From Orbilia blumenaviensis (Eukaryota > Ascomycota > Orbiliomycetes > Orbiliales > Orbiliaceae), in assembly GCA_036872755.1 (NCBI GenBank), contig JAVHNS010000014.1, positions 186,001-250,000 of the forward strand: a stretch of 64,000 nucleotides of DNA. The letters run 5' to 3'. This document shows, piece by piece, positions 1 through 12,508 of this stretch. The notes beneath the pieces were generated by a model, which did not search any database, was not told the origin of the DNA, and saw only the letters and a list, made by a program, of their open reading frames with translations. Made by a program: the position numbers and the translations under genes. The first letter of the stretch is position 1, and every line of letters starts with the position of its first letter.

Positions 1-2374
1 ATACGTAGACCATATCGATGTTAATGTTAACCTTACATACCAGGTATTAGGATACCAGGCCGGGCATTCGTATCGTGAGGCTCGAATTGTTTCCATCGGC
101 TCGAGGACTATCGACCTGAAGCACGACTAACATCGACAACGTTTGTAATGTTTCTAACAAATAAAAGCTTACCACCCAGTTTGGCCAACTGCCGTCGATC
201 TGAGCTCTTTGGGGAAGCTTCTCCTTATCGATTGCACACGGTTTGTGTGTCATCTCTCAACTTCAGCTGATAAAATTATGTGCAAATTGAGCTGGAGCGA
301 CCACGTGCTTACTTACTCCTTTGCCTGGGCACCAGCTGATGTGGCGCCTAGATGTGTTCGGGATCGAAACCAAGTGGTCGGATTCGAGTCGCTGGGCTGC
401 GGACAAGATGTGATCGATTGATGCATGGACCTTTCGTGCTGCTGAGCTCGAGTGCTCGATCGATGCAGCTATTTCCAATTGATAGCAGCTCTGCAGACGA
501 ACTATCCTCTCGAGAGCTACAAATAAACTGTTAGCGGCATAGGAGGCGCTGCAGCCCGGGCGCTATGTCGGCCAAACCTGTCAAAGCCAAGCTAGTTGCT
601 GCAGTTTGGAAGCGGCTAGCACTTGACGAGGCTTTGGTCGTCTTAGGCGTTGTTTCTAAGAGTATGTACTGTATGTAAACTTATCATATCTTTCATGAGT
701 TGGTTGTCTCGAACGAGCCTCTTATAAGCTTATTAGCTTACTAGTGATGGCTAGAATTGTAAGGCTGCGAAACAAAATGCGTGATTGTGACCGTGAACTT
801 AAATCGCAATATTGAAGCTGTGGCCATATGGAGGATCCAAACTGACACAAAGCTGTAACCAATATCTTCTGCTATATACATGGTATACGCACTATATTGC
901 TGTGTTGGAATCGCGCTCCCCCTTTTTTGAGTTGTTTCTCGAACGGCACTTTTTCGAATCGCCGTTCCCCGATTCAGTATCTGACCCGGAGATCAAATTG
1001 CACTTGGCAGGGTGTCGGGTTCTAGGTGCAGGCAAGCTGCAATTGCAAGGCGGGATCAGTTAATCGAATATCGAATTGAACATGCGGCATTGCATTACAT
1101 CGATGAGTAAACAAGGCACTCCCATGATCATATACGAGACCGACTTGGCTTTGGGGCTGGAGGGACCCATTTTTCACATCGTGGGAAACTACAGAACCAA
1201 GATATTCTCGAGATGCGGCTCAAGAGCCTCATCATTGCCACCTGCGGGGTATCTCAGTACTAAGTATGCAAGGACTCGCTAACGATTGGGGGCCAGGGAA
1301 CCAAAATGTCGACAAGAAAAAACTCGTTGGTTGTGGGACCGAAAATAGTTCTTTTTCGGCAGTGCGTCTGCAACTATTCCTTCGCTGTCTGCGAGTGTGG
1401 GAGGTCCTTCTCATTTTATTTGGAAATTCCTTGTTGAAAATTGCGACGGCTAGGTCGAAAAGATCCAATCAGACTCCATGGTGTTAGCCGGATTTTACAC
1501 CCATGAACCATGGGTGGAGCCGCTGGCCATTCAAATGCCAGCAGCCTGGCTAACCTCCTTCTGCATGAACTTCTTCTTGAATTTTTTGCATACATGCACG
1601 AAAACACTGGAAAAGTTGGAACGAGCCAAGGCTAGGAAAGGCTGCCCTGGGGCGACATATGCACTCTCGATGAAGTTATTATCTAGATGCATGCTCGGAT
1701 GAGTGCCTATTCCTGTCGACGCCGATAGGAGAAATGTGGGTCCGTCGACGTCTCCAAGGCGTTGCAGAAATGTTTCTAAATTTTGTCAACCTAATATGTA
1801 TTGGAGAGAGGACAGCACTAACAGCGGTCTAAAATTGACGAAAAGAGTGTGCAGAAAACCCACGAAAGGGGAAGAACAGCAGGGGCATTACCGTGCTGGC
1901 GTGATCAGATAAAAGGGCCGGGGCGGCAAATCAGACTGGTAAAGGCAGGCTCCACCCAGATCCTCACGATGAAAAAAAGGCCTCCGAAGCAAGGGTTGAG
2001 GCTGAAAAAATCATTTGAATATGGCTTAGTCCTGGTTTCGTCCTCGTATTCCAAAGTAATTGGTGGGAAGCATTTCGAACCCCGTCCAACCGGCCCAAAC
2101 TAGCCAGGTTTGGGTGTGAATCTGACAATCTGACAGATGGGGATGTTCCCAGTCGAGTATAATATCAACAAATGCCCCCAACCAGCAGGAGAAACTCTTT
2201 CGTGGATTTTCTGTCTAAAGCTTTGTTGTTTGGCCATTCTTGTTTGTTTCGATAACTTCCGACCCTCGATATCCCCTAGGGCTATTTTGGGGCCGCTTCT
2301 GTACGAATATAATTCTTGGGATCGAAGACCTCGATTTGGCGTTTAGGATTCGAATATTCGGTTGTTAGAATATC
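1..2374. other. Gene-poor left flank
   Basis: I see no supportable gene here. The open frames are all under about 90 codons, overlap on both strands and show no family features or plausible splice joins. The stretch may hold the promoter of the lectin-fold gene that starts at 2375. Base composition is ordinary, with no sign of the extreme AT bias seen at 33-35 kb. Confidence 0.5.
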
Positions 2375-4344
2375 ATGGCGAATCGATACTCGGTGAGATA
2401 TGAACCTGTCCACACGACGGTAAGGGGCCAAGAAACATGATGCTTTGACGAACGAAATATATCTCGTCATAAGATTGCGATCCATCTGCTTTCTTCGTTT
2501 CTCCTGCCATTCCGTCATGGAATATCGCATTCTAACGCTTTTTTTCCGGATGCAAAGGAACAAGCGGGCCTGGAAGTTGTCGACACGCCGCAGGCACCGC
2601 CAGAGAAATTAATACAACAACTTCAACACCCAAGCAATGACCCTGCCTATTCTTCACCAATACCCGTAGCAAGCTTAGGAGGAACCTACCCTGGTCCGCC
2701 ACCGCCACCGCCAGTCGATTCCTATGGACAGCAAGGCTTTGCAGCAGGGTCGCCAGGAGGTTATGGCGGACATCCGCAATTTAATGGAGCCCCTCCTCTA
2801 CCAGAACCAGAACCAGAGAGTCGGATATGCGGTCTGAAGAGATGGGTCTTTTTCGTTTTAATCTTGGGAGCTGTTGTGGTTGTTGCCGCAGCAGTCGGTG
2901 GTGGTGTCGGTGGCGCTCTTGCTGGGAGGAGCAATAATAATAACAACAACAACAGTAGTGCTGGTTCAAGCGATGGCCAGTCAACTACGGCAACGACGAC
3001 GACGACTGGAGGGGTGGCGACGACCACCAGTGCAGGCCCGACGAGGTACGCATATGGGTCTCAATATAATTTTCATTTTTTCTGTGACCGAAATCTAACT
3101 TATTGGCATCAATCAGCACGACAAGCGCTCCGCCTCAGCTTCCGACACCAGGGACATTTGCGGCTGTCAAGTCCTCGGATCCCAACCAAGACAACTTTAA
3201 TAGCCTGACGTATTTCTTCCAAGATATAAATACTCCAGATATCTGGATGTGGACACATATCAGGGGCCGGGACTGGGTTCAAATCGGAAAACTAGAGGGC
3301 CTAAATCCTGCACCCCGTGCAAACTCTTCTATTGCTGCTGTCCAGGCGCCAGATGCCGATACTGTATGGCAGCCCAGTCCCAACTTCACTGAGACGTTAG
3401 TGCTAACATGCGGTCCTTGATTAGATCTCCCTTTTCTATACTGCTGAAAATGGCACACTCTTCGATGTTACCGGCAGCCCACAGAATACCGATTGGAGTA
3501 TGGGTACATTAGCACCGCTCACCAATTACGGCGTTCTTGTATCTGAAGGCTCCGGCATGGGTGCTTCATGGTGGGGTAATAAAGACGACAACGGACCTGG
3601 TTATCGAATCCGTATCTACTACGTCGACAGTGCCGCAAGCCGTGTCCGCGAACTCGCATATGATGCCAACAAGACTCCTAGATGGTTTGTCACCGACCAA
3701 CAGCTGGAGACCTGTGCACCGCAAGCCAAGATTACTATCGCCCATCTTCCTCCAGAAAATTCGACAAGCACAAGGCGAGAGACTGCGCATTTATTTTATC
3801 AGAATAGAGACGGTGACCTGAGACACTTCCCTGGTTATGATGGAACCTGGGATAGCTCTTATGGTAAGCATAGGCGCTTCTCACCCACTCGTTTTCATTC
3901 TTGGTCGGATTAAGATGCTAACTATTTTAAAAACAATTAGCTGAAACTATTCGAGAAACATCGATTCCACCCAATGCGTACATCACCGCTAGTCTTTATG
4001 TTAACGCCGCACGAAACCATACCATCCGCCTATGGTACCTGGACTCTTCCTCCCGCCTAGGCGTTATTACTGGTCTGGGACAATCTAAAAAGGCATTCCC
4101 TGACTTTGACAGCCTTGGAACCTTTGATGATAGAGAACTAGTTAGCGGATTTTCCACAAACTACATCAGTTTAGGTCAAGTCGACGGAGGTTCCATAGCG
4201 GTCGTAGGTTGGGGTGATGGTAACGAACAAGTCCGCGTATACTACCGGGCCAACATTAGGGGCAATGGTGGTAAAAATGGTGCCGTGGAAATTGCAGGAA
4301 CACCTCAATGGCAATCGAAGGTCCTGGAAATTGAAGAGTTGTAG
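2375..4344 (+). CDS. Fucose-specific-lectin-fold protein, type II membrane anchored
   Basis: Five exons (2375-2419, 2558-3045, 3117-3363, 3425-3863, 3941-4344) give 540 aa. Introns of 138, 71, 61 and 77 nt carry GT-AG ends and CTAAC branch points. The order is a short cytosolic Pro/Gly-rich N-terminus (about residues 1-95), one hydrophobic membrane segment (WVFFVLILGAVVVVAAAV), an Asn/Ser/Thr-rich stalk, then a repeated beta-propeller-like region of about 330 aa. That region has blade motifs such as RIRIYYVDS, IRLWYLDSSS and VRVYYRAN, characteristic of the fungal fucose-lectin family (AAL-like). A lectin domain held outside a membrane suggests glycan binding at the cell surface. The start is the first ATG in frame with the spliced product. 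The family call rests on motif resemblance; sugar specificity is unknown. Confidence 0.72.
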
Positions 4345-5604
4345 AGGACAAAACCCATGACATAGAGGTTGGACCGAATAGAGTGTCGAGAAAAAAAGGA
4401 GTTCGACGGTGAGGCGCAGGTATCAACGACTGGGCCTCTCTTACCTTTTCTGCATTGTTTCCCTTTGATTCTTGTTTGTATTATATACCCTTTTGTGTTT
4501 TTCCTTTTCTTCCCTTCACGTCGTTCCTTTCTGACCTCCGTATGCGTGCGTCATACAACTTACCGGCTATATGCCTTTGTAATGCTCTTTTGTTTATCAC
4601 GGAGTTTTGGGAAGCTACCTGTATTTATGCTCTACTTACTAAATCAACAAAAGAACTACGCAAAATTGATAGATTTATAAATGATAATCGGTTTTCGTCG
4701 CAATATGCTAGAACTGGGTAGAGCGGTGTGTGCTTAGCGCTTTGAGATCGAAAGCTTGCCTGCACAGCTTTCGTTTATTCACAATTATCGAACCAACGAT
4801 CAATGATCCAAACCAATTTATATCGTAATAGAAACTGGTCGATAAAAAAAAAGTGCTGCCAGGTATATCCATGTCAGTTTCTGGAATCCTGTGGGTTCTA
4901 TTTCATATATGTAGGGCATGTTTCTGAAATTCTCCGGAAGTAACGTTATAACGTAATCGCCTAGCAGATCGCTAGGTTTCCATGGCTGATGCAGGACTGG
5001 CGTGAGATTATATGCATGCATGCGGTTACTGAAGTGAACATACCTAGATACCTTACTTAACCCTGAGTAATAGCTGTCCGATAGGAGGTAGACCTTGGGC
5101 AATATATTGCAGTATATGGGATTCTTTGTATCGTTGTCGCATAAAACTGGCTTCGAAGTCTATAATCTTGAGCGCTGGAGCCTGAAACGCACAACCTGTG
5201 CAACTCCGTATCCATTCCTAGCCAACGCAAATTCTATGACTGTTTAATATCAATTTACCACCTCAATATTTTGTGACAGTCTGGCGTCCGGGGCCGAGAC
5301 CAATTACGATATACAAACTTCCTAACTTTCCGAACCTTCTTTGAGTTTGCATCTTGTAAATCATCTAGTGGGAAATTCAAATTGTAATTCAACGCCACTT
5401 CGAAACCAAGCAATAATTATCTCGAAATCTGATCGAGCAGACGCTGAAAACCCGCCGGCGCTGGGTGAGCAAATGAAACAGGTATCAAGCGGATTTACAT
5501 GCTCAACAGAGAGCCATAAACTGGGTCCTTGCAACAGTGTATATATAACTACATGTAAACACTAAAATATAAGATATATATCTTCACGTATGGAAATAAT
5601 AGCA
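4345..5604. other. Spacer between convergent genes
   Basis: This is the 3' side of both neighbours. It holds a pyrimidine-rich tract (about 4436-4530) just after the lectin-fold gene, probably 3' UTR, and no coding region I can support. Confidence 0.45.
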
Positions 5605-7441
5605 CTAGCAATTGCGAAAATGTGGGAATGGCGCTTCACTCTGTCTCCTCGACCCCCCACCTGGTGGTTCTGGAATGATCCCTACGGGGCCGCCGCGTAG
5701 GGCATCCACAAGGTCCATCTTAGCATTCATGTTCCCCGTTTTGAAACTCTCGAGGTCCATTCCGTCCTTTGCCATACTGATCTCTTTGTCAATCCATCCC
5801 ATATCGCTAGATCTTTGACCGATCCGTGGCACCGGCGGCTGGTCGACAAATCCCATTCCGGGGTGAGAACTTTCAGGTGTCGACGGGCCCGCAGGTGCGT
5901 GGTCATCCCAATTAGTTGGTGGCGGGCCATATTTACCGTCGAACCCGTCTGGAAAACCGAGGTCTTCGTCGCTGAGCTCCCTCCTGCTCCGACCGATATT
6001 ACTGCTAACTACCGTCGTACTATCGCTATCAAACGGTGGGCTCAAGTCGGTGGCGTCGATTTTGGCCACAAACTTTTCATTATCATCTCTCAAGATGCCC
6101 GTGCCGTCGCTTCCTTCGTTATTGGGGCTGCGGCTAAATCTGCCATAGGTCCCTTCACCGCTGTCCTGGATGGTCTTGAAAAACTTTGATTGTGGGAAAA
6201 GCCTGATTATCAAAGGTTTTACGGCTGGGGCGCTTGAAGTTATTATGGCGACGTTGGCTTCGAGCGAAGACATCACGGAGACGTTGAAGGCGACCCATGT
6301 TGGATCTGAGGAGTTCCAGTAGTCGCGAAGGTAGTAGAAACGGAGGCCGGAGAAAATGCACACAAGAGCTCCGACGGAGAAGATAATAAGAACCACGATT
6401 TTCTGTCCAGTGGAAACCTTGAGATCTAGTTGCCCACGAAATTCGCGAGTCGGCTGTTAGCTAGTTCCTGGAATTATCTGAAATAATTTTAGATCTTCGG
6501 TCTTGAGGACTTACGGCGAACCATGACCCAGCTGAGTAAGTATACAAAAACATCTGTTGTAATATTCAAACTTGCAATCGTGTAGTTTAGCGCAATAAAA
6601 TTAACGCATGATCCGGTCGGATCTCCAAGCCTGGTGTTGAACGGCCAGCATTGGAATAGAATCGCCAAGGAAGACGCAACGGTGTATACGGTCATGAAAC
6701 CGAGGGTAATATATACAACGAGCCTAAATGGTGGTGAGACCGAAAGTCGTAGATAGAAAAGTAAAATCGATATCTTCACGAAGCCGAGAATCCAGGGATA
6801 TAACGATTGAATCGATAGCCCGATCTAACAGGGGTCCGTTAGTTTTAAAGTTTATTAACTGTACGCAATTACCCCAGTTAGGCAACGTGCCTTTTTTGTG
6901 ATAACGAATTTCTCATAGGGCACATCCCAGATATGGTGATACCAGCCCGCATTCATAGCAGCGATTTGGAGTCCATATAGGCCAAATGATGCAGCCTAGA
7001 AGACGTCACAACAACATCAATATTAGCCGATGTTTATATTGCAATTCTGGATGTAAAAGTTGGGCGTGAACTTACCATTGCCAACATAATAAACCAATCG
7101 TCCCATCCCATATATCTTGTAATCCTAGCCCGTGTATAGATTCGCAAGGTCACAGTAATCAGTGCTAAAGTCGTGAAAACCGTTGTTATCGACAACAAGC
7201 GAGGTCCACGGCTCTTCGGGTCCTATAATATTATAATATTAAGGCTGAATTAGCTCCAATCCCACCGACTGGCTAAAGTGGGATGTATATGCAGGAACAA
7301 AGCTGGTGGATCTGTGGATATATCTAAATATCTTACCACGAGATCTGCGGCAGGCCACCAAGTGGGCCGGGACCAACTGTAGTTGCCTGCGGTATTCAGG
7401 TGCACATGGCCCGAGAACCAGGTGGTATCGATATCCGCCAT
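5605..7441 (-). CDS. Rhodopsin-like 7-TM integral membrane protein (SAT4/Pth11-like)
   Basis: Five exons on the minus strand (7441-7337, 7222-7076, 6995-6873, 6824-6515, 6425-5605) give 501 aa. Introns of 114, 80, 48 and 89 nt have CTAAC/CTAAT branch points. The first half has the transmembrane pattern of the fungal rhodopsin domain: the R-x-Y-T-R-A-x-I and GWDDWFIMLA region after TM2, the GWYHHIWDVP loop, LGFVKISILLFYLRL in the middle and a helix starting VGALVCIFSGLRFYYLRDYW. The last 170 or so residues are a polar Ser/Pro/Asp-rich cytosolic tail. Relatives include Pth11-type receptors, but many members have no known ligand and this one lacks an obvious CFEM domain, so receptor function is inference. 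Confidence 0.85.
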
Positions 7442-8508
7442 CTCTCTTATTATTGCATAAGTGCCACAGTTCCCGAATCTTCCGAAATACAGAAGTGCAG
7501 AAAAAGCTCTAAGATGTCAATGGGTCTGTCAAACCGACGGTATGCTAGGGTACGTAGTGGAATTGCGCAACAAGAAGGAAGAAGAAAGCGCGCACGGACA
7601 GAATTGGATAGGAGGTTTAGCTATATAACAGAGGGCTGTACTAGCAGAAGAGATGGTAGAATGTTTGGATTTTCCGTCGTTACGGTGTGGAGAGGAAGGT
7701 TTTTTAAAAATACAATGGGTGTGTCTTGTAGCTTTAGGCTTAAGTTATCTCCTATGAAGCATGACTAACAGGTCCCCAGGAACCAAACCTAGAAGGAAAC
7801 AGTGATCGTGTGAGTAGTAATTGCAGAAATCAGGGCCTTAGGCCTCCTGGTAGTACTATAGTGGTGGCGATGAAGCCGAAATTATACTTTAGGAAGTGGT
7901 TTTCGAAATATCCTTCTAGAAATTCTAAAGTTAGAGAAGCTTGCGAGATTGATCCAAGCTTCCAAACTTAAACCAATTAATTCCTCTGACGCATTAACGT
8001 TATTATCGAGGCCTGGAACAGTGCCCATGGACCGAGAAAGCCGACTAAGATCTCAGGACGAATGGAAAGCTAAAAAAACTGCGCCGGTAATGATATAAAG
8101 TTCTCAAATGGGGATACCCTCCCACTACCGGATCCGGCCATGTCTGTTGGACTCGGATGGGATATGTGTTGATGGAAAGGTACCCGCGGAAACCTTCGAA
8201 ATCAGCTACAAATCCGGAAAGGAGGGTGAACTCTATGTTACCTTATTTCGAGGAATGGTTGGTCTATAGGCCAACTGCTGCTTTTGTAAATGAGTGTGGA
8301 GCATCTCGTATCGACATTCCTGTATGTACGGCCCGTACTTACGGCAGTGTGCAAAGGTCGAATTCTTAATATTCGAAGCTGGCTTCAAAATTTCGTGTAA
8401 CATTACAATCGTGATATTAATTATTATCCCTATAGTATTATAACTACCTACTAGATCGTCGGCGTGCGCGCTATTTCGCGGGTCGTTGAGTTATATCGTA
8501 CTCCAATT
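7442..8508. other. Spacer with no visible gene
   Basis: Upstream of the 7-TM gene and downstream of the esterase gene, both on the minus strand. Only short overlapping open frames occur. It presumably contains the promoter of the 7-TM gene; I see no clear TATA or other motif. Confidence 0.4.
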
Positions 8509-10664
8509 CTAATTATCAAGATAGGTGAAACCAAGGCCCAGGACATCACACTGTTCAATCTCGCTCAGGCCGCTTTGGTAGCCATCCCACTGCAACACCC
8601 TCATTGTTGGATTCCTCCATTTCGAAGCTTCCCACTCTCCACCTCTTTGTACCTGGCCCAAGGTATTCCAGTAGCCCCGGGCCTCAAGATACTTCTTCTT
8701 TGGGTTGGGATTGTGGTTCCAGGCGAAGGTGCTCCAGTAGTCGACTAACAACTGCGAGAATGGAATATCCTGCGCATCCCTAGGCATTGCTCCGCTCCAA
8801 ATCAACACTCCAGCGATAGTGTCCACTATCCCCGAGTGGCATTTGAAGTATTCGTCGGCAGGGGTTCCGCCAACTGGAGGCTCACATTCTGAGACAGTAA
8901 ACCTAGCTGGTTGATAGGCCCTACGAGCTTCGTATAAGAAGATCTTTGGAACTCTATTGTTCTTGGAAAGGAGGTACGCTTGGGACCACGCCTTGCATCT
9001 TGTGAATGCATTACCGAGAACGCGGACGGTCAAGTTGAACGCTGCGTGGTCTGGGTTACCACCAGTGTATAGTGGGAAGGCAGGGTGGTTGGCGAAATCG
9101 GTAAGATTCCTATTCTTAACCTCGCCAAATATTGCTTGGTCGGTACTAGCAAATTGCAGATAGTCATAAACTGATGAAGTATTACCGGAGTATCCGGAGA
9201 ACTCAGAAGAAAGAAAGACGGCCCATTCATCGCGGTTTACGCCCATCATGATGGGTACATCTGCGAGATAATCTCTGTTCGCGACAGGAAAGTCACGAGA
9301 ATGGACGATTATGTTGTCCTTGACGGGTCGCCAGGTGAGGGGCAGGTCAGCTGCAACCAAGTCGGCGGCGGGGATAGTCTTGATGCATTGAATAGGATTA
9401 GCCGCAGATGCGCATCCTGCGGCGGTAAGGACACTCTGGAACAAGGTATTAGATTCCGATAGCGTTCGTGAGTTATTTTCGATCTGATCAGCATCGTAGC
9501 CCCCCACTGGACTCTCCATAATAGCAGCTTTGAATAAACCTTTTGCTGCTTTAGAAGCCATCAACGTCTGTGTCGCTCCGGCGCCGGCGGACTCTCCACC
9601 AATAGTAACCCTCCTTGGATCTCCACCAAAGGCTGCAATGTTGGCCTCCACCCACTTCAAGGCAGTGATCATATCACCGATACCGAAATTTCCAGTGATG
9701 CCAGAGCCAGGCGTATCGGTCGCGAGGAAGCCAAAAACTCCCAATCTATAATGGAGATTGACAACAACGACATCTCCTCTACTGGCAAGATTGACACCGT
9801 CGTAGTTATTTATACTACCGCTGCCATGTGTGAAACCGCCTCCATGAATGACGAATACTACAGGTTTTAGATCCTTTGAGCGGCCAGAGAATGCTGGTGG
9901 GAGGTATGGAGTGGCAACATTCAGAAATAAACAATCTTCACTGCCACCGCTTGGTTGCGTACATTGATCACCGAAAGCTAGGGCGTTAAAAGTACCTGGG
10001 CTATCGAAGACGATGGAGTGTTTGAATCTCTGAGCGGGGTGGGCATATCGGATACCGTCGAACCGGAACCCGGCGGAGTCTCTGAATCCGGTTATCTTGT
10101 TCCTCCCAGTGTTTACAGTGATCTGGTACTGCGGCGACGTATCACTTGATGTTGCATTGCTCACTGGGGCGGAGTGAGTACAAAGAGTGGGTAGCCTGTA
10201 CTGGCGATGGCAGTCAAGCGACTTGATTTCCCCGGTTCCGCTTATGGCTCGACATGGCTTACCAGCGGCGGGAGCGATCCAGTAAAGTTCATTTTTAGAG
10301 AACTTCCCAAGATGGTGCTGATAAGATAGGGTATTATTGAGACCAGCAGAGAAAGCTTGACCTTGAGCTTCAGGAGCCCATAGACTTTCTGATAGGGTTG
10401 CACAAGATGATTGTCCATCGGCCAGAGTTTTGGCGGCTTCTACTAGGATTGCCGCCGCGGTTCTTGTAGAATATTGCTCTTTTTCAAGTTAGCACAGCAG
10501 TATATAAGTGGGAATAGCAGCGAGTGTGGCTTACCCCAAAGGTCATTGTCCTTGAGGATTGTAAGGCCTGACTGAAGGGAAGAAACTTCAGGCACGGCTT
10601 GGACAAACCCCGCTTGCCCGAGGCAGCACACAGCCGACAAAAGTACGATAGACTTGGAGGCCAT
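8509..10664 (-). CDS. Secreted type-B carboxylesterase/lipase
   Basis: Two exons (10664-10535 and 10478-8509) give 699 aa; the 56-nt intron has a TGCTAAC branch point and an AAG acceptor. The N-terminus is a signal peptide (cleavage near residue 24, ...VQA-VPE). Residues about 45-150 are an extension, then the alpha/beta-hydrolase fold: EDCLFLNV, the oxyanion loop HGGGFTHG, the nucleophile motif GGESAGAG (Ser about 340), an acidic candidate in GVNRDEW (Glu about 461) and the His motif CHSG (His about 591). All catalytic positions look intact, so it should hydrolyse carboxylic esters outside the cell; the substrate cannot be told. The N-terminal extension makes it longer than a typical 550-aa family member. 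Confidence 0.9.
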
Positions 10665-10734
10665 ATTCTCGTGGATTATGACTAAAGAACCCGGTTGAAC
10701 CTGCGTAGTACCAAAGTTGGGTTCTCTGGTCTGC

Positions 10735-10742
10735 TATTTATA
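10735..10742 (-). promoter_or_regulatory. Candidate TATA box of the carboxylesterase gene
   Basis: The minus strand reads TATAAATA here, 71 nt upstream of the esterase start codon, a plausible spacing for a fungal core promoter. This is motif match and position only. Confidence 0.4.
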
Positions 10743-11862
10743 ATCGTAGTCTAATATAGGTATCCATCTGTGTTCCATCACTTAGGGGCTAGATGTTCCT
10801 CGGGCTCATATGATCATGTAGAACGCCAGAATCGCCACCATGTGTGGTTTTTTTTTTTTTTTTTATTCTTAAGGCTTAGTTTGCGAGACAGAATAGTTTC
10901 TTTGGCGCATATGGCTCCATGATGCTAGAAATGTGTATTCTTACTCGACGAAGGAGCTGCATGCCATGCAACTAGGAAGTTCGGCTGCCTTAGCTTGGTT
11001 CCAACGCTAGGTCTGGCCGTGCCGACCCACAAACTCTGCCGTTAAATCTGCACCTGCATTCTCGTCTTGAAGGGCGTACTTGCGTCGTGTTGCAATCGCG
11101 GGTAAGAATTGGCTGCAACTTCGGCCCTGCAGCCACTTTTTGCGTATCAAGAGCTCGCGGGGCCTGCACTAGCGTTCAGTTCAACGTGGAAGCGGTGTTT
11201 CAATTGGGAAACTGGCGAATACCCTAACTTGATCTATTCCAGTGTGCATAGGCGTCGGTGGCAGGTCCCCAAATTTACGTAAACGGTAAAGGGAATCTGC
11301 GAACTGAACAGACAAAAGCTGCCCACAAGGTGCGCATTGATACTTGCTAGTTAAGCGAGATCGTCAAGTCGGCCTAGGCCAGTCCGCCGGTCCCGCCCGA
11401 GAGAAAGGCGAAGGAGGTTGGAGACATGGGATTGGGTTCTCCTGCCCTCTACGATACCTAACGAAATCTCCCCGTATATTAAAATCACTTTACAAGGAAG
11501 GCCAACAGTACTCTAAAAGTCTAAATGAAAATGCATCCGATCGGTCGGGACAGAACCTGGCCAGGTCAAGCCGGAGGTGTGGTATTTTTAGCGTTATTTG
11601 TGTTGCGCAAACTGGGAGCTAATTCCATTCCGATGCGTTAAGCTCATTAAGGTTTGCAATGTAGGGTGGTATCGCTATATGGCGTGGCTGTGACGGCTTT
11701 GGGCTTTGTATTGGCTCTCTGGCTGCTGTTCTCTTACCATCGTGTAGTACTTGGGACCCGGCTCTTTTCAATGCCTTTCTTTTTAATGAACGGGTTAGAT
11801 CTTGTACCTTTGAGCCTTTCGACAAACAAAAACCGCGCAGTACTCCCAAAGACGGGATAAAA

Positions 11863-11951
<89 letters not shown>

Positions 11952-11969
11952 ATAATAATAATAGTAATA
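11863..11969. repeat. (TAG)n microsatellite grading into AAT repeats
   Basis: About 29 uninterrupted TAG units are followed by several AAT/AGT units. The minus strand reads it as a long poly-tyrosine frame, which is a consequence of the repeat and not a gene. Confidence 0.95.
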
Positions 11970-12277
11970 AATGCTGGAATGCAGGAATGCAGGAATGTAG
12001 AGGTGCGGAAGTGGCCGGGTAGTCACAAACGGAACTTCGTTGACTTCAAGATGGTAAACCGGCCATGGGAATATACCTAACATCGGATTGTTAAATTCTA
12101 GGTCGCCCTCTTCAATAGAGATGTGGTTAGATCTATAGAAGGTACCTACCATATAAGCCAGGAAAGAAATAGAAATAAGTTAAGTTAAATGCGGCAATAT
12201 CAGACCGTAGACCTCACTCACACGATCATCATCCTTATTCTATCAACTAATTTTTGTCATTGTTTTATTATGAACAG

Positions 12278-12508
12278 GTGGGGGTGATTATGCCTATGGG
12301 ACTATTCATGGTAAATCTATATTATTTTAATCTTTGAGTATCATGTATCAACAACTCAATACTAGTTTTTTCAATTATACTAGACGGTGGTCCATGTCAG
12401 GCATATAGTGGAGACCAGTTCGGGTATAGCATTTGGCTTCATAGTTCAAGCGTACAATTCGTCGAGTCACAGGATCGAGAAGGTGGGTGGCAGGATTTAG
12501 GACACTAA
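12278..12508 (+). other. Possible orphan exon pair of a small protein
   Basis: An acceptor (ATGAACAG, with a CTAAT upstream) is followed by 33 nt of open frame, a 73-nt intron-like segment (GTAAAT...ACTAG, 12311-12383) and 125 nt of open frame ending in TAA at 12506-12508. The two pieces join in phase 1 to a Gly-rich, coding-like peptide starting GDYAYGTIHDGGPCQAYSGD and ending WQDLGH. I could not find a convincing first exon, so this may be a gene remnant or chance. Confidence 0.22.

Noticed and set aside
11619..12152. A 177-codon minus-strand frame with a long poly-tyrosine run
   Set aside because: It is the reverse reading of the (TAG)n microsatellite; the flanks show no domain, signal peptide or splice support.
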